DNA of 46,893 bases, from positions 1 through 46,893 of the forward strand of contig JAEWJI010000055.1 in the NCBI GenBank assembly GCA_023386645.1, given 5' to 3'. The first letter of the stretch is position 1. The number at the start of each line of letters is the position of its first letter. Both the position numbers and the translations under genes were made by a program. The notes below the pieces were generated by a model. It was not told the DNA's origin, ran no database searches, and saw only the letters and a list, made by a program, of their open reading frames with translations. Source of the DNA: Pseudomonadota bacterium. Its GTDB lineage: Bacteria > Pseudomonadota > Alphaproteobacteria > Caulobacterales > Caulobacteraceae. Shown in pieces: positions 27,676 through 36,050 of the stretch.

Positions 27676-30255
27676 ATGACAATCATATCTGATCCACGGC
27701 GGATGCGGCTATTTGCGCAGATCACCGAGATCGAGGCTGACCTGAGATCCCTTATTCTAGGCACGATTGCCGACGGGGCAGGACAGAAGGTGTTTTCTGC
27801 CGATCTTCGCGCTGCTCTAGAGATGCGAGCAGCGAAGGACCAAGCTTCAGGCAATTCGACTGAGGAGCTTTTGATCTACGCGGATTTGGGCGATTCCATT
27901 CAAATCGTCCACCGGTATAAATCTGAGATCCCCGACGCCACAAGAATACTCCTCGGAAAGCATCCAGACCTTCTGACACGCCTGATACCTATTAGGAATA
28001 GGGTGATGCATGGCCGTCCATTGGAGTTCGACGATCAAGAGGTGACAGCCAATGCCGTGAGGCAATTGGTACGATCTGATACTATCACTTGGTCTCGAAG
28101 CGCGCTTCTGCAGGAGCGGATACGAAGCGCCACCGAGAATTTGGCAGCGTATCAGGATCGCATGCCGCCGCCGCCGAGCACGGCTATTCACCACAATCTC
28201 CCCCAAGCAGATTTTGACGATACCGGTTTTCTTGGCCGCACTGACCTAATGGAGGAGCTCGATGCGGCTATTCGCGGTCCGTATCCAGTTATACTTCTGC
28301 TTGGGTTAGGGGGTGTTGGCAAGAGTTCAGCAGCATTGAAATATGCGTACAATATGCTGGACGACGATGCCAACCCGTTTCAGTCTATATTGTGGTACTC
28401 TGCGAAAGCGAATACGCTTACCCCGTTTGAAATCAGAAATCTTGCCAACAAGATAACGGATTCCTATTCACTTTTTGAGACTGTGTCGAACGATCTAGCG
28501 GTCGACAAGGAGGTGTCCGGTGAGGATGCTATTGTTTCATGGCTATCAACATTTCCGACCCTTCTTATCATAGACAACTTAGAGACGGTACTTGATTCCC
28601 GAGTGTCTAAGTTTGTCCGACGGATACCGCCTGGCAGCAAAATTCTTTTTACTTCACGAGTCGGAATGCCCGGATATGGCTTTCCCATCAACGTGAGGCC
28701 GTTGTCTCCAAGGGAGTCCGCGCGATATCTTCGCCGGTCGATTCAAGTCTGGGGGTTGGACTCCCTGTCGAAGATAGACAGAGAAGAAACCGAAAGGCTT
28801 TGTTCCAAGCTACAGAACAATCCGCTCTTTATTAAGTGGTTCTGCCAAGCTGTTAGGTCGGGTCAACAGCCAGCTCGCATCTTGACTAACCCTAAGATGG
28901 TGCTTCAGTTCTGCGTCGAGAACGTAATTACGCACTTGGATGGAGACGCCACGTTAGCGCTTCAGGTCTTGGCCTACCTCTCGAAGCCGGTAGACCTATC
29001 TACTTTGATGTACGTGGCTGATTTAACGCCCGAGCGTGCGGAGTTTGCTGTCCAGTCCCTCATTGCGCACAACATTATCACCGCAACCTCGCAAGTTAGT
29101 GTTGCGGAAGATACGTATGAAGTATCGCCATTGATATTCCTGTATGTAAGGAGTTACACAAAGGTATCTCAGGATCTGCAGCGGGAATTTCATCGACGCA
29201 TTCAGCAACTCATGAGGGCAGGGGAGCAGGCAAGATTTGCGAACTCCCAGACGACGGTCTACTCGCCCGACTATTATCATATCAGGTCCGATTCCGTGAA
29301 CACGGATGTGATCGCAGCGCAGCTGCTACGAGCGGCAACCCGTGCAGCGAAGCATGGTGATGTAGATGGCGCGCGTACGTACTGCGACCAAGCCGAGAGC
29401 GTAACTCCTCTATATTTTGAGATATACCGGGTGAGAGGGTTCGTGGAGGCGGTGGATCGGGATTTTATCAGTGCTGATGCGAACTACATGAAGGCCGTAA
29501 GTCTTGAGACAGAGCATGCGCCGCTACGTAGTTTTTACGCGCAGTTTTTGCTCTCGGAAATGAACGATCCAGAACGTGCACTGGAACAGATCGACGAAGC
29601 GCAGCGCCTCGATCCGGAGAACGCGTGGTTTAAGCTTCTGCGAGTGCGAGCTCTCTTGTTTACACAGAGCTTCGACGAAGCGGATATCCTGATATCCAAT
29701 ATCCTCTTCGAGGACCTTCGGAGCCGAGAAAAATACGTATACGTCGACCAATATATCCAACGGATAAAGCGACAGCTTGAGACGCGCTGGACTGAGCGAG
29801 ACTATACCGGCGTCAGAGAGCTTTTCGAGAGGTTGTGCTTCTTCATCGAGGAGATCGACCCGGTTTATGTGGACGCTAAAACCGGATCACGACTGCCGAG
29901 CATATTGGGAATTCTCGATAACTTCGCAAAGTACGATAAGGATGGCTCGCACTGCCTGCATGATCTGAAGGACCGTCTATCCACAGCCTTCAAGAGAGTG
30001 GGCGTCCGCCCCCCTCGGTCGAATCCAGACGTCCTTAGCGAACCTGTATCGGAACGCTATGAGGGCGAGGTTCGGAAAATTCTTCCGGACAAAGGCTTCG
30101 GATTCCTAGTGTATTCTGGCGGAGACCTATTTTTTCATCGGCGAGAATTTATATCCAACGATGATTTCTTGGACACGCGTGTAGGCGACCGCCTCACGTT
30201 TGCATTGGGCCAGAATGACCAAGGCCCTACGGCGGTGGCAGTTCGGGGCATCTAG
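27676..30255 (+). CDS. HEPN-STAND NTPase-TPR-cold-shock-domain protein, candidate defence protein
   Basis: An 859-residue multidomain protein. Residues 15-165 look like a HEPN nuclease domain, with the R-x4-H motif in RNRVMHGR (R107, H112). Residues 183-395 are a STAND/NB-ARC-type NTPase: GFLGRTDLMEELD, Walker A LGLGGVGKSSAA (K216), Walker B TLLIIDNLE (D300), sensor 1 KILFTSR (R328), and NNPLFIKWF in the GxP position. A winged-helix-like part follows to about 520. TPR-like helices cover about 545-700. The C-terminus (795-859) is a cold-shock domain with KGFGFLVY and DLFFHRREF, the RNP1 and RNP2 nucleic-acid-binding motifs. The ATG at 27676 has GGAGGT just upstream; a TTG at 27631 is the alternative. 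Base composition is far more AT-rich than all neighbours, indicating transfer. HEPN-STAND proteins are often antiphage sensors; that role is inferred. Confidence 0.85.
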   Translation: MTIISDPRRMRLFAQITEIEADLRSLILGTIADGAGQKVFSADLRAALEMRAAKDQASGNSTEELLIYADLGDSIQIVHRYKSEIPDATRILLGKHPDLLTRLIPIRNRVMHGRPLEFDDQEVTANAVRQLVRSDTITWSRSALLQERIRSATENLAAYQDRMPPPPSTAIHHNLPQADFDDTGFLGRTDLMEELDAAIRGPYPVILLLGLGGVGKSSAALKYAYNMLDDDANPFQSILWYSAKANTLTPFEIRNLANKITDSYSLFETVSNDLAVDKEVSGEDAIVSWLSTFPTLLIIDNLETVLDSRVSKFVRRIPPGSKILFTSRVGMPGYGFPINVRPLSPRESARYLRRSIQVWGLDSLSKIDREETERLCSKLQNNPLFIKWFCQAVRSGQQPARILTNPKMVLQFCVENVITHLDGDATLALQVLAYLSKPVDLSTLMYVADLTPERAEFAVQSLIAHNIITATSQVSVAEDTYEVSPLIFLYVRSYTKVSQDLQREFHRRIQQLMRAGEQARFANSQTTVYSPDYYHIRSDSVNTDVIAAQLLRAATRAAKHGDVDGARTYCDQAESVTPLYFEIYRVRGFVEAVDRDFISADANYMKAVSLETEHAPLRSFYAQFLLSEMNDPERALEQIDEAQRLDPENAWFKLLRVRALLFTQSFDEADILISNILFEDLRSREKYVYVDQYIQRIKRQLETRWTERDYTGVRELFERLCFFIEEIDPVYVDAKTGSRLPSILGILDNFAKYDKDGSHCLHDLKDRLSTAFKRVGVRPPRSNPDVLSEPVSERYEGEVRKILPDKGFGFLVYSGGDLFFHRREFISNDDFLDTRVGDRLTFALGQNDQGPTAVAVRGI

Positions 30256-30256
30256 A

Positions 30257-30284
30257 AGCCAGGCTGTCCTAGGCATTCCTGGCT
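30257..30284 (+). terminator. Hairpin after the HEPN-STAND gene
   Basis: AGCCAGG (30257-30263) and CCTGGCT (30278-30284) form a perfect 7-base stem starting just after the stop codon at 30255. There is no T-tract, so termination is plausible but unproven. Confidence 0.4.
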
Positions 30285-30391
30285 GGACAACCGGCTCGTC
30301 TGCTTGACTGCATCCAATGGCGACCGTGTCACGCGCGCCGGCCTCCCACGAAGGACTCACCCCCCGCCGATCCACCCGCTACGGTGGGTGG

Positions 30392-30807
30392 ATGGGGGAC
30401 CATACCAACTTGTGGTGCAGTCTCGGTTTCGCCGAGCCGAGCGCCGTCTACACCAGCGCGACCCAGCAGGCGCGCCATCGGACCGAGGGCTGGATGGCCG
30501 AGCACGGCTTCTGCCCGCCCTGTCCGGCCGACCGCCTGCCGCCCCTGCCCAACAACACCCGCGTCGGCGACTTCCGCTGTGCCCGACGGAGAGCGGCCAT
30601 TCCTGCTCCGTAATGAAGGCGGTCGAGGCCGTGGGCCGCCCGGAATTCACGCTCCAGGACGTCTACGCCCACGAGGCGGCCCTCGCCGCTCGCTATCCGG
30701 GCAACAACAACGTCCGCCCCTAAATCAGACAACAGCTTCAGGTGCTGCGCGACATGGGCTGGCTTGAGTTCACGGACCGACGCGGTCTCTATCATCGGAC
30801 AATCTGA
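30392..30807 (+). pseudogene. Broken DpnI / Dam-replacing-type restriction endonuclease gene
   Basis: Two pieces of one gene family are visible. The 5' piece from ATG 30392 reads YTSATQQARHRTEGWMAEHG, then FCPPCPADRLPPLPNNTRVG and DFRC, which matches the N-terminal part of DpnI-like enzymes up to the first catalytic Asp (VxDFxC). The frame then breaks near 30580-30600. The 3' piece, in another frame from about 30595, reads KAVEAVGRPEFTLQDVYAHE and then YPGNNNVRP, a TAA stop at 30721, and IRQQLQVLRDMGWLEF in the same frame to TGA at 30807. This is the C-terminal winged helix of the family with its usual VRPKIRQQLQVLRD, where the Lys codon has become TAA. The central part with the E-x-K catalytic residues is gone. 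The gene is dead. Confidence 0.82.
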
Positions 30808-30819
30808 CAGGAACCGTCC

Positions 30820-31038
30820 ATGCACCCCAACGCGTTCGGCCGACACGAAGTCCTGCACACGGCCTCGATCATCGCCGGGCTGTTCGACAATGAAATCTTC
30901 CAGCATGAGGCGCTGCGCGACGAGCCGGACCTGCTGGCGGAGGCGGAGCGGCTGGCGGAGGGACTGGCCGCCTTCTACCAGGCCTGCGGCGCGCGCTTTC
31001 TGGATGACGAAGGGGAGACGGTCGCCGCAGCCGACTGA
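30820..31038 (+). CDS. Small hypothetical protein, 72 aa
   Basis: A 72-residue acidic protein with a good AGGA ribosome-binding site about 8 bases before the ATG at 30820. The sequence MHPNAFGRHEVLHTASIIAG and FDNEIFQHEALRDEPDLLAE is helical and includes two His residues near the start. I do not recognise a named domain, though it reads as a conserved lineage protein. It begins 12 bases after the end of the broken restriction gene and returns to the GC-rich codon style of the chromosome. Confidence 0.65.
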   Translation: MHPNAFGRHEVLHTASIIAGLFDNEIFQHEALRDEPDLLAEAERLAEGLAAFYQACGARFLDDEGETVAAAD

Positions 31039-31089
31039 TCCCCTGCCTACGACCGTTTCTGACGCATCGTCCCTCTATTCCCCCTTCCC

Positions 31090-31686
31090 ATGACAAGCTG
31101 GCGCGATGCGAAGTTTCGGGACGACGAGACGTGGGCCTGTGTGCGGCGGGACTGGGAGGCGGGGGAGACGGGCGCGTCGCTGGCGCTGAGGTACGACGTG
31201 GGGCTGGCCAACCTGTGGCGGCGGCGGGCGGCCGAGGGGTGGAACCGGCGGCGCAAGCCCGATCCGACGCCGACGCCGCCCGAGGGCTGGGACGAGCATG
31301 CGCGGCGCAAGCTGGCGGCGTGGGAGGCGCGGATGGAGGCCGAGCGCGACCTGGCCGAGAGCCTGATGCGGGCGGTGGCGGAGGACCCGATGGGCGACGT
31401 ATCGGTGTGGCACCTGGGCTGGTTGTTGCACATGCGGGCCGAGCGGCGGGGCGAGGCGGTGGCGGCGCGGGATCGCGCCGGGGTGGCGGACCAGCCGTGG
31501 GCGGACTGTTTCTGGGACGACGAGGGCCGGCTGAGGTCGCCCGGGCAGATCGATTATCGCGTCCTGCAGTTCTGGCGTGAGGAATGGCGGCGCGAGGCGG
31601 GCCTGCCGGACGGCGTGGCCGAGACCTGGCCGGCGCCGCCGCCCGCCGACCGGACCTGGTCCGGCGAAGGCCGGGCGGAGCCCTAG
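31090..31686 (+). CDS. Hypothetical protein with a helix-turn-helix-like N-terminus, 198 aa
   Basis: Not recognised by name. Residues 20-50 (GETGASLALRYDVGLANLWR) resemble the homeodomain-like helix-turn-helix found in transposase-type and phage terminase small-subunit-type proteins. The middle is highly charged and helical (RRKLAAWEARMEAERDLAES), and the C-terminus is Trp/Pro-rich. Codons favour G-ending forms (gcg, cgg, gtg) more than upstream plus-strand genes, which favour C. Its stop overlaps the stop of the convergent DoxX-like gene within the bases CTAG. DNA binding is a guess from the helix pattern only. Confidence 0.65.
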   Translation: MTSWRDAKFRDDETWACVRRDWEAGETGASLALRYDVGLANLWRRRAAEGWNRRRKPDPTPTPPEGWDEHARRKLAAWEARMEAERDLAESLMRAVAEDPMGDVSVWHLGWLLHMRAERRGEAVAARDRAGVADQPWADCFWDDEGRLRSPGQIDYRVLQFWREEWRREAGLPDGVAETWPAPPPADRTWSGEGRAEP

Positions 31687-32108
31687 CTCCGGCGTCCGAT
31701 CAGCACCGGCAGGGTGATGGCCAGCAGGACCGCGTTGACCAGGGCCAGGCCGATCTGGCCGCCCAGGGCGTGGACGCCCAGCATGACCGCCTGCAGGATC
31801 GCCAGTCCCAGCGCCGAGACCAGCAGCATGGGCCGCCCGACCTTCCACGAAACGAGGGGGACGAGCACGCCCAGGGCCAGGACGACCTCGGCGATGCCCA
31901 GGCCGCGCACGAAGGCCTCGCTGGCCATCGCCGGCCAGTGCAGCAGGGCGACCAGATTGCCCATCGGCTCGGTCAGCTTGGCGTAGCCGGCCGCGACGAA
32001 GAACATGGCGATCCAGCCCTGGAGCGTCCACAGGCCCAGGTTCCGATAGGTGGCGCACAGCCGCATCTGGGCCGGGGTGAGGGCGGGAGAGATCGTCTGC
32101 GGGGTCAT
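31683..32108 (-). CDS. DoxX-like small membrane protein
   Basis: A 141-residue inner-membrane protein with four hydrophobic helices, in the pattern of the DoxX/DoxX-like family. LWTLQGWIAMFFVAAGYAKL at the first helix and GLGIAEVVLALGVLVP at the second are typical. Family members have been linked to redox and detoxification roles, but most, like this one, are uncharacterised. It lies 137 bases downstream of selO on the same strand and converges tail-to-tail with the 198-residue gene, sharing overlapping stop codons. Confidence 0.8.
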   Translation of the reverse strand: MTPQTISPALTPAQMRLCATYRNLGLWTLQGWIAMFFVAAGYAKLTEPMGNLVALLHWPAMASEAFVRGLGIAEVVLALGVLVPLVSWKVGRPMLLVSALGLAILQAVMLGVHALGGQIGLALVNAVLLAITLPVLIGRRS

Positions 32109-32245
32109 GGCCGTCTGGGGGAGGAGGTTCTGTAACAGCGGCTAGATCAGATCGCACCCCGGCTTGCGCAAGGGGCGAAAGCGTCACCGTAACGCTGTGT
32201 GATCGTCCTCTCGCCCGCCCCGAGGGCGGAAGCGTGGCCGTAAGG

Positions 32246-33670
32246 TTAAGTCTGGGTCATCTGATCGAAGCCCCAGGCGGCCCCCATGGCCCGCACCCGC
32301 TCGACCTTGGCCTGGAACGGCCCCCAGTCGTCGCCGGCGTCGATCGCCGCCCAGATCGCCTCGACCTCGTCGATCAGCATCTCCTCGGGCTCGGGCCGCG
32401 CGAAGGCCGGATCCTCCAGCCGCTCGGGCCGGTCCGGCTCGTGCTCGAACAGGGCGAAGCGGAAGGCGTCGAAGGCCTCGCCCTGATAGACCCCCGCGCG
32501 CGGCCCCTTCAGCGCCCGCGCCGAGGAGCTGAAACCGCCGAACCAGTCGAAGAACAGCGGCTCCCACCTGAGCGCCTCGGCCCCTTCGCGCAGCAGGGCG
32601 AGCGTGCAGTCCAAGAGCCTCTGGTCCGCCGCCTCGCCCAGGCTCCGGACCCCCAGCCGCATCAGGAAGGCGGCCCTCAGCTCGCGGATATAGGCCGGCC
32701 CGAAACCGTTCAGGGCGTCGGTCAGCGGCTCGGCGTCCGCGACCAGCTTCAACGCCCCGCCCAGCTGCGTCAGGGCCCAGAACACCGCCTCCGGCTGGCG
32801 CGCGAAGGCGTAGAGGCCGAACTGGTCGAAATAGGCGGCCGTGAACCCCGGCTCATAGTGCGGCAGGAACCGCCACGGCCCGTAGTCGAAGCTCTCGCCC
32901 GTGACGTTCAGATTGTCGGTGTTCAGCACCCCGTGCACGAACCCCGCCGCTACCCAGCGGGCCGTCAGCCGCGCCTGCGCCTCGACCACCGCCCGCAGCA
33001 GGCCCGGAGCGTCGCCCTGAGCGACCTGCGGGTGATACAGCGACCGCGCATGCTCGACCAGGACCTCGATCTGGTCCCGCCGCCCGTGAAACGCCGCCCT
33101 CTGGAAGGTGCCGAACCGGATATGGCTGTGCGACAGCCGCACCAGGACGGACGACCGCGTCGGCGACGGCTCGTCGCCCCGCACCAGTTCCTCGCCCGTC
33201 TCGATCAGGCTGAAGGCCCGGCTGGTCGGGACGCCCAGCGCCTCCAGCATCTCGGCGGCCAGCACCTCGCGCACCCCGCCCTTGAGCGTCAGCCGCCCGT
33301 CTCCACCCCGCGACCAGGGCGTCGCGCCCGACCCCTTGGTGCCCAGGTCCAGAAGCCGCCCCGAGCGGTCCCGCATCTGCGCCGCCAGGAACCCGCGCCC
33401 GTCGCCCAGATCGGCGTTGTACTGCCGGAACTGATGCCCGTGATACCGCATCGCCACCGGCCCGGGCTGCCCCGGCAGCGGCCCGAACCTACCAAAATGC
33501 GCGATCCACTCCGCGTCCGTCAGTTCCTCCAGCCCCACCTCGCTCGCCGCCCGGCCGTTCCGGAACCGGAGGACGTGCTTCGGGAACTCGGCGGCCCGCA
33601 CCGCATCGCCATAGTCCTCCCCCAACTCGAAGAAGCGCGGCTCGGGGCGATAGGCTGAACTGATGGGCAT
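32246..33670 (-). CDS. selO: Protein adenylyltransferase SelO (YdiU/UPF0061)
   Basis: A 474-residue SelO-family pseudokinase that transfers AMP to protein hydroxyl groups and protects against oxidative stress, according to work on the family. Conserved blocks are all present: RYHGHQFRQYNADLGDGRGF, LDLGTKGSGATPWSRGGDGR, LKGGVREVLAAEMLEALGVP, FVHGVLNTDNLNVTGES and DYGPWRFLP. The ATG at 33670 (MPISSAYRPEPRFFELG) fits the family; the frame runs three codons further to a TTG. The protein is slightly shorter at its C-terminus than eukaryotic SelO and lacks a terminal selenocysteine or Cys motif. Confidence 0.93.
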   Translation of the reverse strand: MPISSAYRPEPRFFELGEDYGDAVRAAEFPKHVLRFRNGRAASEVGLEELTDAEWIAHFGRFGPLPGQPGPVAMRYHGHQFRQYNADLGDGRGFLAAQMRDRSGRLLDLGTKGSGATPWSRGGDGRLTLKGGVREVLAAEMLEALGVPTSRAFSLIETGEELVRGDEPSPTRSSVLVRLSHSHIRFGTFQRAAFHGRRDQIEVLVEHARSLYHPQVAQGDAPGLLRAVVEAQARLTARWVAAGFVHGVLNTDNLNVTGESFDYGPWRFLPHYEPGFTAAYFDQFGLYAFARQPEAVFWALTQLGGALKLVADAEPLTDALNGFGPAYIRELRAAFLMRLGVRSLGEAADQRLLDCTLALLREGAEALRWEPLFFDWFGGFSSSARALKGPRAGVYQGEAFDAFRFALFEHEPDRPERLEDPAFARPEPEEMLIDEVEAIWAAIDAGDDWGPFQAKVERVRAMGAAWGFDQMTQT

Positions 33671-33711
33671 GGGAGGCAAATGCGGGGGGAAGGCGGAAGC
33701 TGCAACCGTCT

Positions 33712-33733
33712 CCTCCCCATCGCGAATGGGGAG
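33712..33733. repeat. Short GC-rich hairpin element E
   Basis: CTCCCCAT at 33713-33720 and ATGGGGAG at 33726-33733 form an 8-base stem, a single arm of the composite element family. It lies between selO and the DUF488 gene. Confidence 0.6.
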
Positions 33734-33737
33734 AAGA

Positions 33738-34169
33738 CTAAAGCCTCACCACCTCGACCCCGTCCTCCGCCGCCAGCCGTTCGGCCAGGACGGCGCGGTG
33801 GCATCCGGCGTGGTCCGCCTCGAAGCACAGCAGGGCCACCCGCCGCTCGCCGGCCAGGGTCCTCAGCTCGGCGAACTGGGCCACCGCCAGGGGCTCCTCC
33901 ATGTGCGCCTGGAAGATGGCGCGCATCTCGCGGATGTAGCCCTTCTTGGCCGCGTCCCGCCCGGCCTTGGGCGTGCCCAGTGCGCGCAGGTGCAGATAGT
34001 CGATGCCCTCGGCCTTCAGGCTCTCGCCCAGCAAGGTCTTCGAAAACCCGGCGCGCCTGGACGCCGCGATCGCCCTTACGTCGACCAGCAGTTCCACCCC
34101 CGCATCCTTCAGCCGCTGGATGACCTCCGGCTGGGTGGCGCACTCGTATCCGATGGTGAAGAGTTTCAT
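33738..34169 (-). CDS. DUF488 domain protein
   Basis: A 143-residue DUF488 protein beginning MKLFTIGYECATQPEVIQRL, the family's diagnostic IGY start, followed by LLVDVRAIAASRRAGFSK and the Cys-containing ALLCFEADHAGCHRAVLA near the C-terminus. The open frame extends to 34385 through a repeat element, but the ATG at 34169 is the family start. DUF488 proteins are unassigned enzymes; the paired Cys/His near the end look catalytic or metal-binding. It lies upstream of selO on the same strand. Confidence 0.9.
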   Translation of the reverse strand: MKLFTIGYECATQPEVIQRLKDAGVELLVDVRAIAASRRAGFSKTLLGESLKAEGIDYLHLRALGTPKAGRDAAKKGYIREMRAIFQAHMEEPLAVAQFAELRTLAGERRVALLCFEADHAGCHRAVLAERLAAEDGVEVVRL

Positions 34170-34203
34170 CTCGTCGATATGGGAAGCCTCTCGACCTATC
34201 ACA

Positions 34204-34340
34204 TCCTCCCCCGTTCTTAACGGGGGAGGGGGACCGCGAAGCGGTGGCGGGGGCGAAGGCCACGGCCGGTGTGTGGAGCCGCCCCCTCCACCATCCTTCG
34301 GATGGTCCCCCTCCCCCGAAGCTGCGCGTCGGGGGAGGAT
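34204..34340. repeat. Composite GC-rich inverted-repeat element B
   Basis: CCTCCCCCGTT-CTT-AACGGGGGAGG (34205-34229) on the left and CCTCCCCCGA...TCGGGGGAGG (34310-34338) on the right bracket the element. GGACCGCGAAGCGGTGG follows the left hairpin as in element A, and CCTCCACCATCC then GGATGG lies before the right one. It occupies the divergent gap between the DUF488 and amidohydrolase genes. Confidence 0.8.
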
Positions 34341-34387
34341 CGATCCCCAGCTTGACGCCACCTCCGCGACCGCGCACCGCTTCACCC

Positions 34388-36040
34388 ATGAAGCTCGCCC
34401 TCGCAGCCGCCCTCGCCCTCCTGGCCGCCCCCGCCTTCGCCCAGGACCTGCTGATCCACGGCGGGCCGATCTACACAGGCGTCGACGGCGCCTCGACCGC
34501 TGAGGTGGTCCATGTCCGCGACGGCCGCATCGCCTATGTCGGCCCCGCCGTCGGCGCCCCGCCCGTCGCCGGCCTGACCCAGATCGACCTGCAAGGCGCC
34601 GCCCTCTTCCCCGGCTTCACCGACGGCCACGCCCATCTGGACGGCATCGGCTGGCGCGAGCTGACCCTCAACCTGGAGGGCTCGGCCTCGGTCGCCGACG
34701 CCATGGGCCGCCTGTCCGCCTGGGCCGAGGCGCATCCGGAAGGCCCCATCGTCGGGCGCGGCTGGATCGAGACCCACTGGCCCGAGGGCCGCTTCCTGAC
34801 CCGCCAGGACCTGGACGCCGCCGCGCCCGGCCGGGTCGTCCTCCTGGGCCGCGCCGACGGCCACGCGGTCACCGCCTCGACCGCCGCGCTTCAGGCGGCC
34901 GGGATCACGCATGACACCGTCGCCCCCTCCGGCGGGGAGATCCACAAGGACGCGGACGGCGAGCCCACCGGCTTCCTGGTCGACGCGGCCGAGCAGCTGG
35001 TCGCCGGCCTCATGCCGCAACAGGACGAGGCGGCGAAGCGTGAGGCCTACCGCGCCGGCTTCCGGGTCGAGGCCCGCTACGGCTGGACCGGCGTCCACTT
35101 CATGAGCGCCCCCTGGGGCGACGTGCCCCTGCTGGAAGCCATGGCCGAGGCCGGCGAGGCGCCCCTTCGCATCTACAACTCGGTCACCCCCGACGGCGCG
35201 CGCGGCCTGATCGACGGCGGCCCCCGCAGCGTCGCCGACGGCCGCATCATCACGCGCGCGATCAAGTTCTACGCCGACGGGGCGCTCGGCTCGCGCGGCG
35301 CGGCTCTGCATGAGCCCTACGCCGACGCGCCCCACACCTCGGGCCTGATGCAGACCACCCAGGCGGAGATGCTGCCCCTCTACCGCGACGCCCTGAAGGC
35401 CGGCATCCAAGTCGCCACTCACGCCATCGGCGACCGGGGCAACTCCGAGGTCCTGAACTGGTATCTGGAGGCCATGAGCGAGGTCCAGCCCGAGGACCGC
35501 GCCGTCCGCGACCCGCGCTGGCGCATCGAGCACGCCCAGATCGTGCGCCCTTCCGACGAGATGATGTTCGCCGGCATGGGCGTCATCCCGTCCATGCAGC
35601 CCAGCCACGCCATCGGCGACCTGCATTTCGCCCCCGCCCGGCTCGGCGACGCCCGCCTGGACGGCACCTATGCGTGGCGCAGCTTCTCCGAACTGGGACT
35701 TCCCGTCGTCGGCGGCTCCGACGCACCCGTGGAGCGCGGCGATCCCCTGATAGAGTTCTACGCCGCCGTCGCCCGCCGCGACCTCAACGGCTTCCAGGGC
35801 CCCGACTGGCGGCCGCAGGAGGCGGTGGACCGCGCAACCGCCTTGAAGATGTTCACCCTCTGGCCGGCTTTCGCCAGCTTCCGCGAGGCGGAGCTCGGAA
35901 CCATCGAGGTCGGCAAACGCGCCGACCTGACCGCCTTCTCCGTCGACCTGATGACCGCCCCGGTCGAGGACATCCCCCGGGGCCGTGCGACGCTGACGGT
36001 GGTCGATGGCGTCGTGGTGTTCGACGGGCAGGGCCGTTAA
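34388..36040 (+). CDS. Amidohydrolase family 3 protein, exported (YtcJ-like)
   Basis: A 550-residue metal-dependent hydrolase of the amidohydrolase_3 family. A signal peptide (MKLALAAALALLAAPAFAQ) precedes DLLIHGGPIYTG, so it is probably periplasmic. Metal-ligand motifs are GFTDGHAHLDG (HxH), the KFYADGALGSRGAAL block with the bridging-Lys position, THAIGDRGNSEVLN, IEHAQIVRPSDE, and VGGSDAPVERGDP with the catalytic Asp. The C-terminal GTIEVGKRADLTAFSVDL is typical. The frame starts earlier at 34244 inside repeat element B; the ATG at 34388 fits the signal peptide. Substrate is unknown. Confidence 0.92.
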   Translation: MKLALAAALALLAAPAFAQDLLIHGGPIYTGVDGASTAEVVHVRDGRIAYVGPAVGAPPVAGLTQIDLQGAALFPGFTDGHAHLDGIGWRELTLNLEGSASVADAMGRLSAWAEAHPEGPIVGRGWIETHWPEGRFLTRQDLDAAAPGRVVLLGRADGHAVTASTAALQAAGITHDTVAPSGGEIHKDADGEPTGFLVDAAEQLVAGLMPQQDEAAKREAYRAGFRVEARYGWTGVHFMSAPWGDVPLLEAMAEAGEAPLRIYNSVTPDGARGLIDGGPRSVADGRIITRAIKFYADGALGSRGAALHEPYADAPHTSGLMQTTQAEMLPLYRDALKAGIQVATHAIGDRGNSEVLNWYLEAMSEVQPEDRAVRDPRWRIEHAQIVRPSDEMMFAGMGVIPSMQPSHAIGDLHFAPARLGDARLDGTYAWRSFSELGLPVVGGSDAPVERGDPLIEFYAAVARRDLNGFQGPDWRPQEAVDRATALKMFTLWPAFASFREAELGTIEVGKRADLTAFSVDLMTAPVEDIPRGRATLTVVDGVVVFDGQGR

Positions 36041-36050
36041 CGGGCGGGTT

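Noticed and set aside
30304..30767. Three overlapping open frames after the HEPN-STAND gene read as separate genes
   Set aside because: Each carries only a part of the DpnI-family sequence and none has a credible full product; they are parts of one pseudogene.
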